Source of the DNA: CADCUY01 sp964242735
GTDB lineage: Bacteria; Actinomycetota; Actinomycetes; Actinomycetales; Quadrisphaeraceae
Length of the DNA stretch: 5,818 nt
Reading direction: 5' to 3'
NCBI GenBank assembly: GCA_964242735.1
Contig: CAXTAK010000041.1
Coordinates: forward strand, 1 to 5,818
A program made the position numbers and the translations under genes. Under the pieces are notes generated by a model. It saw only the letters and a program-made list of their open reading frames with translations, ran no database searches and was not told where the DNA came from. Below are positions 5,634-5,818 of the stretch, piece after piece. The number at the start of each line of letters is the position of its first letter. Position 1 is the stretch's first letter.

Positions 5634-5818
5634 GACTCCGGCGTCGGGGTGATCGCCGCGGCCGCCATCTTCGGCTTCCTCGCCTTCGCCGGCTTCGAGG
5701 GCGCCGCCGCCCCGGGGAGGAGACCGCCGACCCCCGCACCGCCATCCCCAAGGCGCTGGAGGGCGCCGCGCGCACCGCCTACGCCCTGGCCCGCGACGCC
5801 GGCGGCACCCGCGGGCTC
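5634..5818 (+). pseudogene. Remnant of an APC-superfamily amino-acid permease
   Basis: Decayed fragment of an amino-acid/polyamine transporter, continuing past the window edge. The first frame (5634-5717) reads SGVGVIAAAIFGFLAFAGFE followed by GAAAPG, matching the conserved membrane helix and GFE motif of these permeases. The next expected motif, GEETADPRTAIPKAL, is found only one frame back, starting with GAG at 5717, so one base seems lost in the CCCCGGGG tract at 5710-5717. That second frame then passes from IPKALEG straight to AARTAYALARD, which resembles a motif normally about 90-110 residues further on, so an internal deletion is likely. Sequence for the N-terminal helices is absent to the left, where the NERD leader begins. 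Family identity rests on motif recognition; the frameshift is seen directly, and the deletion is inferred from the usual permease layout. Confidence 0.75.

Noticed and set aside
5311..5775. A minus-strand open frame of 154 codons spanning the NERD leader and the permease remnant
   Set aside because: Basic, low-complexity product without domains; its right part is antisense to permease-like sequence and its left part overlaps NERD in another frame.

Overview
The window is very GC-rich, and its main genes have G or C at almost every third codon position. GTG starts with purine-rich ribosome binding sites are the rule. This fits a high-GC actinobacterium; the genus cannot be fixed from this sequence alone.

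Layout: apart from a decayed permease fragment at the right edge, every gene lies on the minus strand and is read from right to left. (1) 5634-5818, plus strand: a remnant of an APC-superfamily amino-acid permease with no 5' part, a one-base frameshift and an apparent internal deletion. (2) About 4623-5459, minus: a NERD (nuclease-related domain) protein with a C-terminal membrane segment, preceded by a 10-bp stem-loop next to its ribosome binding site and followed by a 9-bp stem-loop that may be a terminator. (3) 844-4491, minus: a 1215-residue TM0106-family helicase-nuclease. It has a RecB/Cas4-type nuclease module with four cysteines placed as in iron-sulfur nucleases, a DEDD-type 3'-5' exonuclease module, and a Upf1-like superfamily 1 helicase. 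(4) 1-798, minus: a toxin-antitoxin pair. The antitoxin (ribbon-helix-helix plus DUF433-like domain) overlaps by 4 bases a DUF5615 PIN-like toxin that is cut at the window edge only near its C-terminus. A short nested palindrome in front of the antitoxin, overlapping its ribosome binding site, looks like its autoregulatory operator.

How they may work together: NERD domains occur fused or next to DNA helicases in known proteins, so the NERD gene and the helicase-nuclease may share a DNA-processing task such as repair or defence against foreign DNA. That link is an inference from adjacency. The toxin-antitoxin pair uses clearly less biased codons than the helicase and begins right after the helicase stop, which suggests later acquisition. 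The decayed permease, three adjacent loci of nuclease-type proteins and the toxin-antitoxin pair together suggest a variable chromosomal region. No tRNA, rRNA, CRISPR array, transposase or integrase was seen.
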